Of a stretch of 64,000 nt of DNA, positions 15,873 to 24,785 are shown in pieces; the stretch's first letter is position 1, and every line of letters starts with the position of its first letter. The stretch spans positions 1 through 64,000 of the forward strand of contig NZ_SSSR01000017.1 in the NCBI RefSeq assembly GCF_009469695.1, written 5' to 3'. The translations under genes were made by a program, and so were the position numbers. The notes below the pieces were generated by a model, which saw nothing but the letters and a program-made list of their open reading frames with translations, ran no database searches and had not been told where the DNA came from. This stretch comes from Propionivibrio limicola. GTDB lineage: Bacteria; Pseudomonadota; Gammaproteobacteria; Burkholderiales; Rhodocyclaceae.

Positions 15873-16474
15873 TGGCGTTACCGACAGGTCTTGATGCCCT
15901 GATCGAAGCGTTGCGCTGTCTGCCCGGGGTCGGCCCGAAATCAGCGCAGCGCATGGCCTATCATCTTCTGCAGCGAGATCGGCAAGGCGCTCAGCGTCTG
16001 GCCGATTCCATGCAGTATGCGCTGAATAATCTTCGCCATTGCCAGCGCTGTAACACCTTCACCGAAGCGGAGGTTTGCGAGCGATGTCTTTCGCCAAAAC
16101 GTGATCACGGTCTGCTGTGCGTCGTTGAAACGCCGGTCGACATGAACATGATGGAGCAAACGCAAGCCTACTCGGGACTCTATTACGTTTTGATGGGACG
16201 TGTTTCACCATTGGACGGCGTCGGTCCGCGCGAATTGCAGCTTGAACGGTTGCTTGCCCGGGCAAGCGATGGCGTTGTCCGCGAGGTGATGTTGGCCACC
16301 AACTTTACCAACGAGGGCGAGGTGACGGCTCACTATCTGGGCGAAATGTTGAAAAGCCGTGGGATACGGGTCACGCGTATCGCTCGCGGTGTTCCCGTCG
16401 GTGGTGAACTTGAATATGTCGACCCGGGAACCTTGGCGCAAGCGGTTCGTGAGAGAAAAACTCTTACAGAATAA
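15872..16474 (+). CDS. recR: recombination mediator RecR
   Basis: A 200-residue protein, normal length. The N-terminal helix-hairpin-helix has [17 protein letters not shown]; the zinc finger has Cys57, Cys60, Cys69 and Cys72; the Toprim domain follows with [14 protein letters not shown] and [16 protein letters not shown]; the end is [24 protein letters not shown]. RecR works with RecO (and RecF) to load RecA on gapped DNA. It is the last gene of the dnaX operon. Confidence 0.97.
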   Translation: MALPTGLDALIEALRCLPGVGPKSAQRMAYHLLQRDRQGAQRLADSMQYALNNLRHCQRCNTFTEAEVCERCLSPKRDHGLLCVVETPVDMNMMEQTQAYSGLYYVLMGRVSPLDGVGPRELQLERLLARASDGVVREVMLATNFTNEGEVTAHYLGEMLKSRGIRVTRIARGVPVGGELEYVDPGTLAQAVRERKTLTE

Positions 16475-16492
16475 AGGCTTATTCTGTTTTCT

Positions 16493-16771
16493 TTGAATTT
16501 GGTGATCAAGGCCGCGTATAATCGCGGCTAATTTTTTCAAATTCGTTCCTGAGCGAGAACGAAGGCGCTTGCCGCAAGAGAAGGCCGTTGATGTCGGTGC
16601 TCTGCCAATTACGGGGAGATGCTCCGGTAATTGCCGAAGCAAGCTCATCGGAAGAGTGTTGGTCACGATTTAGTAATTACCTGTTATCAGGTTTCGGCGT
16701 TGCAACCTTGGATTTAGCAATCAGATTCGAGTAATCGTGTCGTCGACGTGTTTATTAGAGGGGTAGTGGAT
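16493..16771 (+). promoter_or_regulatory. sspA promoter and long, possibly structured leader
   Basis: TTGAAT (16493-16498) and TATAAT (16517-16522), spaced 18 bases, make a good sigma-70 promoter. The -10 is also the loop of a GCCGCG/CGCGGC hairpin followed by six Ts, so the same bases could terminate recR. The roughly 240-base leader holds several hairpins, the best being CAATTAC...GTAATTG (16606-16633) with an inner GGAG/CTCC stem. No known riboswitch is recognised. AGAGGGG at 16757 is the sspA ribosome binding site. Confidence 0.5.
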
Positions 16772-17368
16772 ATGATGAATCTTTATTCGGGCACAACTTG
16801 CCCGTTGAGCCAGCGTTGCCGGATCGTTCTCTACGAAAAAGGCATGGATTTCGAAGTGATTGACGTCGACCTTTTCGCCAAGCCGGAAGATATTGCGGCG
16901 GTCAATCCTTATGGCCGGGTTCCGGTTCTGGTCGAGCGGGACCTGATCCTTTATGAGCCGAACATCATCAACGAATATATCGACGAGCGTTTTCCGCATC
17001 CGCAGTTGATGCCGCCGGATCCGATCATGCGCGCCCGTGCACGCCAGTTGCTGATCACAATGGAGCGCGAGGTCTTTTCCCATATCGACGCGCTTGAGAA
17101 GAACCTGAAGACGGCGGACAAGGCCCGTCAGACCATCCGCGACCGCTTGACCGAAATGGCGCCGGTGTTCGTCAAACAGAAGCACATGCTTGGCGAGGAT
17201 TTCTCGATGCTTGATGTCGCCATCGCGCCGTTGCTGTGGCGTCTCGACCACTACGGCATTGAACTTCCGAAGTCGGCGGCTCCTCTGATGAAATACGCTG
17301 AGCGTATCTTTAGCCGCCAGGGCTTCATCGATGCGCTGACGCCGTCGGAAAAGGCGATGCGCCGGTAA
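16772..17368 (+). CDS. sspA: stringent starvation protein A
   Basis: A 198-residue glutathione-transferase-fold protein: thioredoxin-like start with YSGTTCPLSQRCRIVLYEKGM, then FEVIDVDLFAKPEDIAAVNPYGRVPVLVERD and YEPNIINEYIDERFPHP, then an all-helical C-terminal domain. SspA binds RNA polymerase with sigma-70 and changes promoter use under starvation. The start is ATG 16772, with AGAGGGG eight bases upstream; the frame extends to 16748 but no site precedes that. It is paired with sspB, as usual. Confidence 0.95.
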   Translation: MMNLYSGTTCPLSQRCRIVLYEKGMDFEVIDVDLFAKPEDIAAVNPYGRVPVLVERDLILYEPNIINEYIDERFPHPQLMPPDPIMRARARQLLITMEREVFSHIDALEKNLKTADKARQTIRDRLTEMAPVFVKQKHMLGEDFSMLDVAIAPLLWRLDHYGIELPKSAAPLMKYAERIFSRQGFIDALTPSEKAMRR

Positions 17369-17454
17369 TCGGTGCCTCTTCGAATACCCGGTCTTCATGG
17401 CCGGGTATTTTCGGCCAAATCTGATTGTGATTTACTTCTTTGCCAGGGGTTGCC

Positions 17455-17895
17455 GTGACTAATCCGTCCGTGAGTTTGCCTTCGACCAAGCCGTACATGA
17501 TTCGCGCCATCCACGAGTGGTGTTGCGACAACGGATTTACTCCCTATCTTGTCGCGGTTGCCGACGGACGGGCGCGCATCCCCCGTGAGCATGTGCGTGA
17601 TGGACAGATTGTCCTTAATGTCAGTTACGATGCGACCGGCAGTTTGACGATTTCGAACGATTCCATTTCGTTCAAGGCAAGATTCAATGGCGCGGCGCGC
17701 GATATTTTTGTGCCAATTGGTGCCGTAGTCGCAATTTATGCCAAAGAGAACGGCGTCGGGATGGGCTTTGATCTGGAAGATGATGTGACGGAGAGCAATG
17801 AATCTGCTACCTCAGGTACAGACACAGAGCACGTCGAACCCGAGCCAACTGCTCCGGCACCGGCCGGCAGGCCAAAGCTCCAGCGAGTCAAGTAA
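17455..17895 (+). CDS. sspB: ClpXP protease specificity-enhancing factor SspB
   Basis: A 146-residue protein: STKPYMIRAIHEWCCDNGFTPYL, ARIPREHVRDGQIVLNVSYDATG, SFKARFNGAARDIFVPIGAVVAIYAKENGVGM are the SspB substrate-binding domain, followed by an acidic/Pro-rich flexible tail ending RPKLQRVK, which docks onto ClpX. It delivers ssrA-tagged peptides to ClpXP. GTG 17455 is preferred because AGGGG ends five bases before it; a TTG at 17440 is in frame but lies before that site. Confidence 0.93.
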   Translation: MTNPSVSLPSTKPYMIRAIHEWCCDNGFTPYLVAVADGRARIPREHVRDGQIVLNVSYDATGSLTISNDSISFKARFNGAARDIFVPIGAVVAIYAKENGVGMGFDLEDDVTESNESATSGTDTEHVEPEPTAPAPAGRPKLQRVK

Positions 17896-18303
17896 CCCCT
17901 GTTGTGAATGTCGAAGTGTGTCGGGTGTTTGTGGTTTTGCATTAGCATCGCGCCCGTCGCAAAAAGAAGTCCCTTCGTTAAGTGAAAAGATTCGTCGCCC
18001 GCTCATGAGGCGTTCCAATATTTTTCCGCACCAAAAGTAAGCACTTCCGCGTGTGCGATCTTGGCAGTCAATGCGCCAAGTCCTTGAAATGTCGGATTGG
18101 CACGCCTGTTGCTCATCCGCATTCTATCTGGCCATGACAAAGAAATTCTGCGTGGCACCAATTCGGTTTCGTTATGCCTGAATTCAGGAATCCCGTTGCT
18201 GGGGAATTCTGTCGGACCTTGCAGTGTCGACGTAAAGCCGAACCTTGAATTGTTGCCAATAGACGTGTGAAAACGATTGTCAGGCGGCAAACGCGGAGTA
18301 AGC
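17896..18303. other. intergenic region between sspB and ybiB
   Basis: About 400 bases with no gene I can support. A minus-strand frame of 100 codons (18003-18305) has no ribosome binding site and no clear family. No tRNA, intrinsic terminator or strong promoter stands out. CGGAG before 18304 is the ybiB ribosome binding site. Confidence 0.5.
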
Positions 18304-19287
18304 ATGAATTACGCACACTACATACGGGAACTTGGTCGTGGGAGCGAAGGCGCTCGCGACATGACGCTCGAAGAATCTCAACAGCTCTATGGGGCGATGC
18401 TCGATGGGGGGGTGCCTGACCTCGAATTGGGAGCTATCGTGACGGCCTTGCGCCTGAAGGGCGAAACCGTCGACGAGATGATCGGCTTCATGGCCGCGAT
18501 CAACGAAAGGCAATATTCGTTGCGACCGCCCAAGGGACGCATCCGTCCCATTGTTATTCCGACCTATAACGGCTCGCGGCGTGGCTTGAATCTGACCCCG
18601 CTGCTGGCGTTGCTTCTCCGCCGCTTTGGAATTCCCGTCCTGATACACGGGTTGATTGAAGGGTATGGCCGGGTAACGACCGCCCAGATTCTGCGCGAAT
18701 TCGATCAGATGCCATGCGTCAGCCGTCTTCAGGCCCAACAAGCATTGGACGATAATGGGCTGGCGTTTGTCCCTCTTTCGGTAATCTCGCCGGGACTTAA
18801 CAGCCAACTGGCTCTGCGAAGCCGGCTTGGCTTGCGCAATAGCGCACATAGCCTCGTCAAGATGCTTGATCCATTTCGCGGTGAAGGGCTTTTGTTGGCA
18901 GCCGCCACGCACCCCGATTACATCAACTTGATGCGAGAAATCTGTAATGCGCTCGGAATGCGCGCATTGTTATCGCGCGCCACTGAAGGTGAGCCTTTTG
19001 CCAATCCGAAACGGCGCCCGCGTATCGAGTATTTGCACGATGGGGTTTCCGACGTGCTTTTCGAGGCTGAGCACGACAGTCTGAAAGCGCTTCCCAATTT
19101 GCTTGAGAATTGTGACGCGAAAGCGACGGCTGAGTGGATACGGAAAGTGCTGTCGGGGGAAATTGCGCTACCGTCGCCGCTGGCGAACCAGCTTGCCAGT
19201 TGCTTGTTTGCGAGCGGTTATGCGGATGATTTCAATCAGGCAAAGGCCATTGTTGCGGTGGAAGGCTCGGGTCTTACTGTTGTATAA
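18304..19287 (+). CDS. ybiB: YbiB, TrpD2-like DNA-binding protein
   Basis: A 327-residue protein with the anthranilate phosphoribosyltransferase (TrpD) fold: an N-terminal helical domain (YIRELGRGSEGARDMTLEESQQLYGAML), then IRPIVIPTYNGSRRGLNLTPLLALLL, in place of the TrpD phosphate-binding GTGGD loop. The lack of that loop marks it as the TrpD2/YbiB group, which in E. coli binds nucleic acids and is LexA-controlled, rather than a tryptophan enzyme. ATG 18304 has CGGAG upstream. No trp gene is nearby, which fits. Confidence 0.88.
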   Translation: MNYAHYIRELGRGSEGARDMTLEESQQLYGAMLDGGVPDLELGAIVTALRLKGETVDEMIGFMAAINERQYSLRPPKGRIRPIVIPTYNGSRRGLNLTPLLALLLRRFGIPVLIHGLIEGYGRVTTAQILREFDQMPCVSRLQAQQALDDNGLAFVPLSVISPGLNSQLALRSRLGLRNSAHSLVKMLDPFRGEGLLLAAATHPDYINLMREICNALGMRALLSRATEGEPFANPKRRPRIEYLHDGVSDVLFEAEHDSLKALPNLLENCDAKATAEWIRKVLSGEIALPSPLANQLASCLFASGYADDFNQAKAIVAVEGSGLTVV

Positions 19288-19369
19288 GCTGCCGTTTCTC
19301 ATTCTGATTGAAAATTACGCCGTACTTCTTGCGCCTCCTTTTGTCATGAAGGCCGTACTGCGGTCCCGC

Positions 19370-19375
19370 TATAAT
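19370..19375 (+). promoter_or_regulatory. probable -10 for the terC operon
   Basis: TATAAT about 40 bases before the terC start, with no good -35 at the usual distance. Confidence 0.4.
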
Positions 19376-19415
19376 GGTGGGGTCGCGGCGTATGTCGCTC
19401 ATCCGGAATAATAAT

Positions 19416-20177
19416 ATGGAGATTGCAGCGTTATTGTTTGACCCGTCTGCATGGGTTGCTTTCTTGACGCTTACCGCCCTGGAACTCGTCCTCGGCATCG
19501 ATAACATCATTTTCATTTCAATTCTCGTCGATCGGCTCCCCGAAGACAAGCGCGACAAGGTGCGTAAAAGCGGCCTCTTTTTCGCGATGTTCATGCGGAT
19601 CGGCCTGCTATTACTGCTCTCGTGGATCGTCGGCGCAAAAGAGCCTCTTTTCAGCGTTTTGGGGCGTGCCGTCGCGCCGCGCGATCTGATTCTGCTCGGT
19701 GGCGGGCTTTTCCTGCTTTGGAAAAGTACCCAGGAGATTCATCAGCTACTGGAAGGCGAAGAGGGAGGTGAACTCAGGGCCGTCAAGGCTACGGTGTTCT
19801 CGGTGATATCCCAGATTATCGTTATCGACCTCGTGTTTTCCCTCGATTCGATCATTACCGCCGTCGGAATGGTCGATAAGATTGCGGTCATGGTGATGGC
19901 CGTCGTAGCTTCCGTGGGATTGATGATGCTGTTTGCCAACAAGATTGGCCAGTTTGTCACCGATCATCCGACCATCAAGATGTTGGCGTTGTCGTTTCTG
20001 GTCGTTGTGGGCGTTACCTTGATTGTCGAGGGCTTTGGCCACCACGTACCGAAAGGGTATATCTATTTCGCCATGGGTTTTTCGTTGGCCGTGGAGATGC
20101 TAAATCTGCAAATGCATAAAAAGCGTCCCGTGCCGGTTCGCCTCCGTGAGCCTTATGGTCACAACATTCCGGACTGA
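19416..20177 (+). CDS. TerC-family integral membrane protein
   Basis: A 253-residue membrane protein with about seven hydrophobic segments and the TerC signature acidic motifs: LELVLGIDNIIFISIL near the N-terminus and IIVIDLVFSLDSIITAVGM in the middle. These Asp-containing helices resemble metal-transport sites; related proteins (Alx, MeeF/MeeY) export manganese, some serving exoenzymes. The start is ATG 19416 (MEIAALLF) since family members begin just before LLTL-type helix 1; upstream in-frame codons add only a polar stretch. It is followed 30 bases later by a CorC/HlyC-type protein, possibly one metal-homeostasis unit. Confidence 0.88.
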   Translation: MEIAALLFDPSAWVAFLTLTALELVLGIDNIIFISILVDRLPEDKRDKVRKSGLFFAMFMRIGLLLLLSWIVGAKEPLFSVLGRAVAPRDLILLGGGLFLLWKSTQEIHQLLEGEEGGELRAVKATVFSVISQIIVIDLVFSLDSIITAVGMVDKIAVMVMAVVASVGLMMLFANKIGQFVTDHPTIKMLALSFLVVVGVTLIVEGFGHHVPKGYIYFAMGFSLAVEMLNLQMHKKRPVPVRLREPYGHNIPD

Positions 20178-20207
20178 TTGGCCTTATTCGTTTTTGAGGA
20201 AGCCTCG

Positions 20208-21527
20208 ATGGACTTGGTCCTGCTTGTTTTTCTGATTGTTCTCAATGGCCTGCTCGCCATGTCTGAAATGGCGATTGTGTCGGCCCGCAAAGCCAAATTG
20301 CAGAATCTGGCCGAGGATGGGAGTCCGGGAGCGAGAGCGGCGCTGGATTTGAGCAATGAACCTTCCGGCTTTTTGTCGACGATCCAGGTGGGAATCACAA
20401 CGGTTGGAATCCTGAGTGGTGCGATCGGCGAAAATGCGCTGGTAACGCCGCTGTCTGCATGGCTGGGCGGTTTTTCCTTGCTCTCTCCCTACGCCAATGG
20501 GTTGTCCCTGACGGTCGTTGTGGTCGGTCTGACTTATTTCTCGGTTGTCGTTGGCGAATTGGTGCCCAAGCGTTTGGCGTTGCTCGCGCCGGAACTGATC
20601 GCCTCGCTCGCAGCACGGCCAATGAACGTGGTGGCGCGCCTGGCGCGCCCGTTGGTTTGGCTGTTGTCGTCGTCTTCCAGCCTCGTTCTGCGACTGATCG
20701 GTGCGCGTCGGCGAGAGGAGCCGCCGGTGACCAACGACGAGATTAATGTGCTGATGGAGCAGGGCGCCGAAGCCGGGGTATTCCACGAAAGCGAACAGGC
20801 CATCGTGTCGAATGTGCTCCGTCTTGACGAGCAGCGCATCGCGGCGATCATGACGCATCGCAACGATATCTATTCAATCGATCTTGGCGAACCAGAGAAC
20901 GAAATTCGACGCCGCTTGTCAGATAGCCCGTTCACGCGGATCGTGGTTTGCCGTGACGGGCTTGAGCATATCGTCGGAATTCTGCGCACCGCGGATTTGC
21001 TCAAGCCGGCACTGACTGGCGAACAGCTTGATATCGAACCTTTCCTGCGCGCCCCGCTCTATGTCCCTGAGGGTGTTACTACAACCCACCTGCTGGAGAA
21101 CTTCCGTAAATCGCGACAGCAATGTGCGTTGATTGTCGACGAGTACGGCGAATTGCAGGGTCTGGTAACGCTGACTGATGTGCTGACTTCGATTGTCGGT
21201 GATTTACCGTCTTTCGGTACGCCTGAAGAGCAGGATTTCGTCGAACGGGATGATGGTTCGTGGCTGATCGACGGTAGCGTCGCCATCGAACGCCTGAAGA
21301 GTGTCATGCAGATCGATGAGGAGTTGCCTGGCGAAGACGAGAATGCCTTCAATACCCTCGGCGGTCTGGTGATGTATGTTCTGGGCCGGATTCCTTCGGT
21401 AACGGATCGCTTTGATGCAGCGGGATGCCGCTTCGAGGTGGTTGATATGGACAAGAATCGGGTCGATAAGGTGTTGCTCGTCAGATTGACACCGCCGGCC
21501 GAAGAGTCCGGCGACGGGATAATTTAA
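20208..21527 (+). CDS. CNNM/CorC (HlyC)-family membrane protein
   Basis: A 439-residue protein. Residues 1-200 are the CNNM/DUF21 transmembrane domain (LLVFLIVLNGLLAMSEMAIVSARKAKL, GFLSTIQVGITTVGILSGAIGE, VVVVGLTYFSVVVGELVPKRLAL). Two CBS domains follow (about 215-340; IMTHRNDIYSID, GILRTADLL, IVDEYGELQGLVTLTDVL), then a C-terminal CorC/HlyC domain (DGSWLIDGSVAIERLKSVM, NTLGGLVMYVLGRIP). Such proteins export or sense divalent cations such as magnesium; the old name hemolysin is misleading. ATG 20208 has GAGGA upstream. It pairs with terC. Confidence 0.9.
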   Translation: MDLVLLVFLIVLNGLLAMSEMAIVSARKAKLQNLAEDGSPGARAALDLSNEPSGFLSTIQVGITTVGILSGAIGENALVTPLSAWLGGFSLLSPYANGLSLTVVVVGLTYFSVVVGELVPKRLALLAPELIASLAARPMNVVARLARPLVWLLSSSSSLVLRLIGARRREEPPVTNDEINVLMEQGAEAGVFHESEQAIVSNVLRLDEQRIAAIMTHRNDIYSIDLGEPENEIRRRLSDSPFTRIVVCRDGLEHIVGILRTADLLKPALTGEQLDIEPFLRAPLYVPEGVTTTHLLENFRKSRQQCALIVDEYGELQGLVTLTDVLTSIVGDLPSFGTPEEQDFVERDDGSWLIDGSVAIERLKSVMQIDEELPGEDENAFNTLGGLVMYVLGRIPSVTDRFDAAGCRFEVVDMDKNRVDKVLLVRLTPPAEESGDGII

Positions 21528-21541
21528 ATAGAAAGTTTTGC

Positions 21542-22000
21542 ATGGATGCTGGTTTTTTCGTCGATTCGCAGTCGCATATTTCCGACATATCGAATGTGAT
21601 CCGCCTGGCCGTTGCGCCGGTCTTTCTTCTGACCGCGATTGCCACGATGATCAACTCGATGAACACGCGTCTGGGGCGCATCATTGACCGGCGGCGTGTG
21701 ATGCAGGAGCGGATCAAGAACTCAAGCGCTCCGCAGATGGATGAGCTGAAAGATGAAATGAAGACGCTGATTCATCGCAGTCGGCTGATCTATATGGCGA
21801 TTCTTTTCGCGGTGTTGGCCGCCTTGCTGGTTTGCGTGGTGGTTGCGGGAGCTTTTGTCGGCGCCCTGATTTCCGTTGATTTGGCGAAATATGTCGCGGT
21901 GTCGTTTGTTCTCGCCATGAGTTCGATGATCGTTTCACTCAGCATGTTTCTGCGAGAGGTCTATTTAGGCGTCAGTTCCGGGGTGAATCTGAAGCGCTGA
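21542..22000 (+). CDS. DUF2721 membrane protein
   Basis: A 152-residue protein of the DUF2721 family: DISNVIRLAVAPVFLLTAIATMI, then a polar stretch with NTRLGRIIDRRR, and two further membrane helices (LIYMAILFAVLAALLVCVVVAGAF and VAVSFVLAMSSMIVSLSMFL). Function is unknown for the family. It is 14 bases after the CorC-like gene and its stop touches the next open frame, so it may share that transcript. Confidence 0.82.
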   Translation: MDAGFFVDSQSHISDISNVIRLAVAPVFLLTAIATMINSMNTRLGRIIDRRRVMQERIKNSSAPQMDELKDEMKTLIHRSRLIYMAILFAVLAALLVCVVVAGAFVGALISVDLAKYVAVSFVLAMSSMIVSLSMFLREVYLGVSSGVNLKR

Positions 22001-22044
22001 TGCTGTATCGGCGTTCCCCGTTAATTCGAAATCCGGAGCGAAAG

Positions 22045-23334
22045 ATGCTGGAGCGTTATTTCCAACTTTCCGAACACGGTACCAATGTGCGTACCGAGGT
22101 CATGGCGGGGCTGACAACCTTCCTCACCATGGCTTACATCATTTTCGTCAATCCGGATATTCTCTCCGCAGCCGGGATGCCGAAGGATTCCGTTTTTGTT
22201 GCGACCTGCCTGGCGGCAGCTCTCGGCTCCGGCATCATGGGTTTGTACGCAAACTACCCGATCGCCTTGGCGCCGGGCATGGGACTCAACGCCTATTTCG
22301 CATTTTCCGTTGTTCAGGGAATGGGCTTTACGTGGCAGGCGGCGCTCGGGGCGGTTTTCATTTCAGGAATTCTTTTCATCCTCGTCAGCCTGTTCAAGGT
22401 GCGCGAGGCCATCGTCAACTCGATTCCCCGCTCGCTCAAATTTGCCATCTCCGCCGGGATCGGTCTCTTTCTGGCCATCATTGGCCTCAAGAACGCCGGA
22501 ATCATCACGGGGAACGCGGCAACGCTCGTTTCGCTCGGCGACCTGCATAATCCCGGAACCTTGCTGGCTGTCGCGGGTTTTATATTGATCGTTGCGCTTG
22601 AACAGCGCAAAGTTCCTGGCGCCATCATCATCGGCATTCTCTCGGTGACTGTTGTGTCCGTCGTCTTTGGATTGACGGCCTTTGGCGGCGTGGTTGCGCC
22701 CCCTCCATCGATTCTGCCAACGCTCTTCCAGATGGATATTGCCGGCGCCTTCCAAGCCGGGGTGATGACGGTCGTACTGACATTTTTCATGGTCGAGTTG
22801 TTCGATGCGTCGGGTACGCTGATCGGAGTGTGTCACCGCGCCGGACTGCTTGATGGCGAAGGTAAGCTTCCCCGTTTGAAGAAGGCGCTGCTTGCGGATT
22901 CGACCGCCATCGTCGCGGGGGCGATGATGGGGACCTCGTCGACGACCGCATATATCGAATCTGCGGCAGGTACCGCTGTTGGAGGACGAACCGGGCTGAC
23001 TGCCGTTGTCGTTGCGCTACTGTTTCTTACGGCGCTGATTTTCGCCCCGCTCGCGGGAAGTGTTCCGGCGTTCGCCACAGCCCCGGCGTTATGCTATGTG
23101 GCGGTGTTGATGATTCGTGGCTTGGCCGAAATTGAATGGGATGATCTTACCGAAGCGGCGCCGGCGGTCGTGACCGCAATTACGATGCCTTTTACTTTTT
23201 CGATAGCACACGGCATCGCTTTTGGTTTTATTACCTATGCGGTGATCAAGATCCTGGCCGGACGGAGGCATGACCTAACGCCAATGGTCGCCGCCATCGC
23301 GGTGCTTTTTATTATGAAATTCGCTCTCCTGTGA
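22045..23334 (+). CDS. NCS2-family purine permease (AzgA/PbuG-like)
   Basis: A 429-residue transporter with about 12-14 hydrophobic segments. RYFQLSEHGTNVRTEVMAGL and TTFLTMAYIIFVNPDIL at the N-terminus, GMGLNAYFAF and TSSTTAYIESAAGTAVGGRTGL are hallmarks of the AzgA/PbuG branch, which takes up adenine, guanine or hypoxanthine by proton symport. Substrate cannot be fixed from sequence. ATG 22045 has GGAG seven bases upstream; the open frame starting at 22000 adds a polar leader without a site. Confidence 0.9.
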   Translation: MLERYFQLSEHGTNVRTEVMAGLTTFLTMAYIIFVNPDILSAAGMPKDSVFVATCLAAALGSGIMGLYANYPIALAPGMGLNAYFAFSVVQGMGFTWQAALGAVFISGILFILVSLFKVREAIVNSIPRSLKFAISAGIGLFLAIIGLKNAGIITGNAATLVSLGDLHNPGTLLAVAGFILIVALEQRKVPGAIIIGILSVTVVSVVFGLTAFGGVVAPPPSILPTLFQMDIAGAFQAGVMTVVLTFFMVELFDASGTLIGVCHRAGLLDGEGKLPRLKKALLADSTAIVAGAMMGTSSTTAYIESAAGTAVGGRTGLTAVVVALLFLTALIFAPLAGSVPAFATAPALCYVAVLMIRGLAEIEWDDLTEAAPAVVTAITMPFTFSIAHGIAFGFITYAVIKILAGRRHDLTPMVAAIAVLFIMKFALL

Positions 23335-23350
23335 CAGGGATTGGGTGTCT

Positions 23351-23457
23351 GCACTTTTCCAGAGGATGAGGTAGAAGCACTTCTTCAGTGCGTTTTTCGC
23401 TTGTTACTCCTCACAAAGCCCGGAAATCGGCTCCTGTAAGTCGGCATAACTGTTGCT
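23351..23457 (+). promoter_or_regulatory. probable NtrC/sigma-54 control region of the nitrate transporter operon
   Basis: GCAC-N7-GTGC (23377-23391) fits the NtrC site; a GCAC half-site lies at 23351. Further down, CGGCATAACTGTTGCT (23442-23457) has GG and GC separated by exactly ten bases and a full TTGCT, as in a sigma-54 -24/-12 element. The NtrC site would be about 80 bases upstream of the start point. The same GCAC/GTGC arms plus following Ts could instead act as a weak terminator of the permease gene. Confidence 0.6.
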
Positions 23458-23516
23458 TAGTCTGTTTTAGTCTGCGCGAAGGGGTTCGTCCGGGGCGAAA
23501 CGATCGTTGGCTTGAA

Positions 23517-24734
23517 ATGTTCTCTGATAAAAATTTTCGCAAGGCGGGACATCGCCCGACGCTTTATGCCGCCTTTCTGTATTCCGATCTCGCCTTTATG
23601 GTCTGGGTCATGCTCGGCCCATTGGCCGTGCAAATTTCCGGCGAGCTCGGGCTGTCGCATGCGCAGAAGGGTTTGATGGTGGCGATGCCGGTGCTAACCG
23701 GGGCAGTCTTGCGGCTGATTATGGGTGTGCTGGTCGACCATCTCAAACCCAAAATGGCCGGTGCCATTGGGCAGATTGTTGTGATGTTGGCGCTTCTCGT
23801 CGCGTGGTTGTTTGGCGTCCGTGACTATGGACATACGTTGTTGCTGGGCGTTTTCCTTGGCGTAGCGGGCGCTTCTTTTGCCGTCGCACTTCCCCTTGCT
23901 TCGCGTTGGTATCCTCCCGAGTATCAAGGCCGCGCCCTCGGCATAGCGGCGGCGGGCCATTCGGGGACGGCAACTTCCGCTCTGGTTACACCGATGCTGG
24001 CCGCCGTGTATGGCTGGGAAAACGTGTTCGGGCTCGCACTGCTACCGCTGCTCGTTGTTTTCGTTTTCTACCTGGCCGTAGCCAAGGATGCACCAGAATG
24101 TCCGCCGCCCAAGTCGTTGACCGAGTATCTCAAGGTGCTGAAAGACAAGGATGCGTGGTGGTTCATGTTTTTTTACCTCGTCACCTTCGGCGGTTATGTC
24201 GGCCTGACATCTTCGCTGAGCATTTATTTCAACACCCAATATGACCTCGATCCAAAAATGGCCGGGCTTTATACCGCTGCCTGCGTGTTGGTTGGATCGA
24301 TGGCACGACCGATTGGTGGCAGCGTTGCCGATCGGGTCGGCGGAATTCGCAGCCTTTCCGTGGTGTATGTCGTTGCCGCCCTTTTTTTGGCCATCGCGAG
24401 TTTTTCGTTGCCCGGCGCATGGATGGCGCTGACGGTGTTTATGGTCGCGATGGTGGCTCTCGGAATGGGCAATGGGGCGGTCTTTCAGCTTGTACCCCAA
24501 CGCTTTCGCAAAGAGATCGGCGTTATGACCGGGTTGGTCGGAATGGCCGGCGGCTTGGGTGGCTTTTATCTCGCGTACTCGCTTGGCTATGTTCGGCAAA
24601 TGACGGGAAGCTACCGGATCGGTTTGTTGGTCTTTTCCGTTCTTGCCCTGTTGGCGCTTGCCGGTCTATCGGGCGTCAAGACTCGCTGGCGTACCACTTG
24701 GGGAGCTTCCCACCTGACGGCCGCAAAGATTTGA
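23517..24734 (+). CDS. NarK/NasA-type nitrate/nitrite transporter (MFS)
   Basis: A 405-residue protein with 12 membrane helices. FMVWVMLGPLAVQISGELGLSHAQKGL and PVLTGAVLRLIMGVLVDHLKPKM hold the substrate-binding Arg region of NarK; the nitrate-signature-like stretch GVAGASFAVALPLASRWYPPEYQG and the second-half GGYVGLTSSLSIYFNTQY with GNGAVFQLVPQRF support it. It imports nitrate and/or exports nitrite. ATG 23517 is chosen; the frame extends to 23388 but that part covers the sigma-54 promoter. The neighbours, a phosphatase/kinase fusion and a CbiX-type chelatase, are typical of nitrate assimilation, not respiration. Confidence 0.92.
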   Translation: MFSDKNFRKAGHRPTLYAAFLYSDLAFMVWVMLGPLAVQISGELGLSHAQKGLMVAMPVLTGAVLRLIMGVLVDHLKPKMAGAIGQIVVMLALLVAWLFGVRDYGHTLLLGVFLGVAGASFAVALPLASRWYPPEYQGRALGIAAAGHSGTATSALVTPMLAAVYGWENVFGLALLPLLVVFVFYLAVAKDAPECPPPKSLTEYLKVLKDKDAWWFMFFYLVTFGGYVGLTSSLSIYFNTQYDLDPKMAGLYTAACVLVGSMARPIGGSVADRVGGIRSLSVVYVVAALFLAIASFSLPGAWMALTVFMVAMVALGMGNGAVFQLVPQRFRKEIGVMTGLVGMAGGLGGFYLAYSLGYVRQMTGSYRIGLLVFSVLALLALAGLSGVKTRWRTTWGASHLTAAKI

Positions 24735-24785
24735 AGAAAAACATTCAGGTCAGTTTTCCATTTTTTGACATTGGAGTTCCCCAAG

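Noticed and set aside
18003..18305. 100-codon minus-strand frame between sspB and ybiB, ending in a VLTFGAEKYWN segment
   Set aside because: Slight resemblance to a phage DUF5664 motif, but the rest does not fit, no ribosome site is seen, and its start overlaps the ybiB start.
23377..23398. Hairpin after the purine permease as a simple terminator
   Set aside because: Stem is only five bases; spacing GCAC-N7-GTGC and the sigma-54 element downstream make an NtrC site the better reading, though both may hold.
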